7,088 nt of DNA. Source: Burkholderiaceae bacterium. GTDB lineage: Bacteria > Pseudomonadota > Gammaproteobacteria > Burkholderiales > Burkholderiaceae. Both the position numbers and the translations under genes were made by a program. The stretch spans positions 1 to 7,088 of the forward strand of contig JASLEM010000225.1 of the NCBI GenBank assembly GCA_030151165.1. Direction: 5' to 3'. Below the pieces are notes generated by a model, which saw only the letters and a program-made list of their open reading frames with translations, was not told the DNA's origin and did no database searches. Shown here in pieces: positions 6,859 through 7,088 of this stretch. The stretch's first letter is position 1; each line of letters opens with the position of its first letter.

Positions 6859-7088
6859 ATGTTCAGCTTCTTCCGCAAGAAATCCGACCCGGCTGCCGCG
6901 CCCGTCGCGCCGGGCGCGCCCGCGCCGGCGGAGGCGCCTGCTTCGGCACCGCTGGACTTCCTGAAGCGGGTCTTCACGGGCGCGCCTGCGCCCGTCGCCG
7001 CGCCCGTCCCGTCGCCGGCCCCGGTTGCGGCACCGCCGGCACCGGTCGCCGCGCCGCTGTCGACGCTGCCGCCCAGCGCGCCGGCCGA
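6859..7088 (+). CDS. ftsY: Probable signal recognition particle receptor FtsY, N-terminal part only
   Basis: Open frame from ATG 6859 to the window edge (76 codons, no stop). It begins MFSFFRKKSDPAAA, then a long proline- and alanine-rich stretch interrupted by LDFLKRVF at about residues 34-41. FtsY is the GTPase that docks ribosome-SRP complexes at the inner membrane. Betaproteobacterial FtsY proteins commonly start with a short MFSFF-plus-lysine/arginine membrane-binding motif followed by a variable Pro/Ala linker before the conserved NG GTPase domain. The NG domain is outside the window, so the call rests on the N-terminal motif and composition. A weak ribosome binding site, GAGAGA (about 6844-6849), precedes the ATG. 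TTGACG at 6721-6726 could be a -35 box, but no good -10 follows. Another Pro/Ala-rich membrane-associated protein cannot be excluded. Confidence 0.6.
   Translation, partial: MFSFFRKKSDPAAAPVAPGAPAPAEAPASAPLDFLKRVFTGAPAPVAAPVPSPAPVAAPPAPVAAPLSTLPPSAPA

Overview
The window is very GC-rich with strongly GC-biased third codon positions. It carries a Cache-type chemoreceptor, a TonB-dependent receptor, a polar amino acid uptake permease and binding protein, a CAT-anticodon tRNA and what looks like the beginning of ftsY. Together these suggest a motile, free-living Gram-negative proteobacterium. My inference is a betaproteobacterium of the Burkholderiales (Rubrivivax/Roseateles-like), but nothing in the window proves a genus.

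Layout. (1) Positions 1-1341, minus strand: a methyl-accepting chemotaxis protein whose C-terminus runs off the left edge, preceded by a good candidate sigma-28 (FliA) promoter. (2) Positions 1342-1713: a gap of about 370 bases with no convincing gene. It does contain a strong intrinsic terminator pointing right, with no obvious gene in front of it. (3) Positions 1714-1941, minus: a small unrecognised protein of 75 residues with a good ribosome binding site. (4) Positions 2080-2895, minus: a HisM/GlnP-type amino acid ABC permease. (5) Positions 3093-6509, plus: a TonB-dependent outer-membrane receptor followed 60 bases later by a family 3 periplasmic solute-binding protein, probably one operon. 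(6) Positions 6556-6591: a terminator that works in either direction, between the binding protein and a convergent tRNA with anticodon CAT. (7) From position 6859, plus: the first 76 codons of a probable ftsY, cut by the right edge.

How the genes may work together. The permease and the receptor/binding-protein pair are divergently arranged around a control region of about 200 bases. One reading is a two-membrane uptake route: the TonB-dependent receptor brings a ligand across the outer membrane, the binding protein captures it in the periplasm, and the permease carries it across the inner membrane. No ATP-binding subunit lies in the window, so the permease would need an ATPase from elsewhere. 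This coupling is an inference from gene order. The individual family calls are secure, but the ligand is unknown. The chemoreceptor, tRNA and ftsY look like ordinary neighbours.

I see no phage, insertion sequence, CRISPR array or defence module. The most unusual points are the receptor/binding-protein/permease arrangement without an ATPase, and the unpaired terminator in the 1342-1713 gap.
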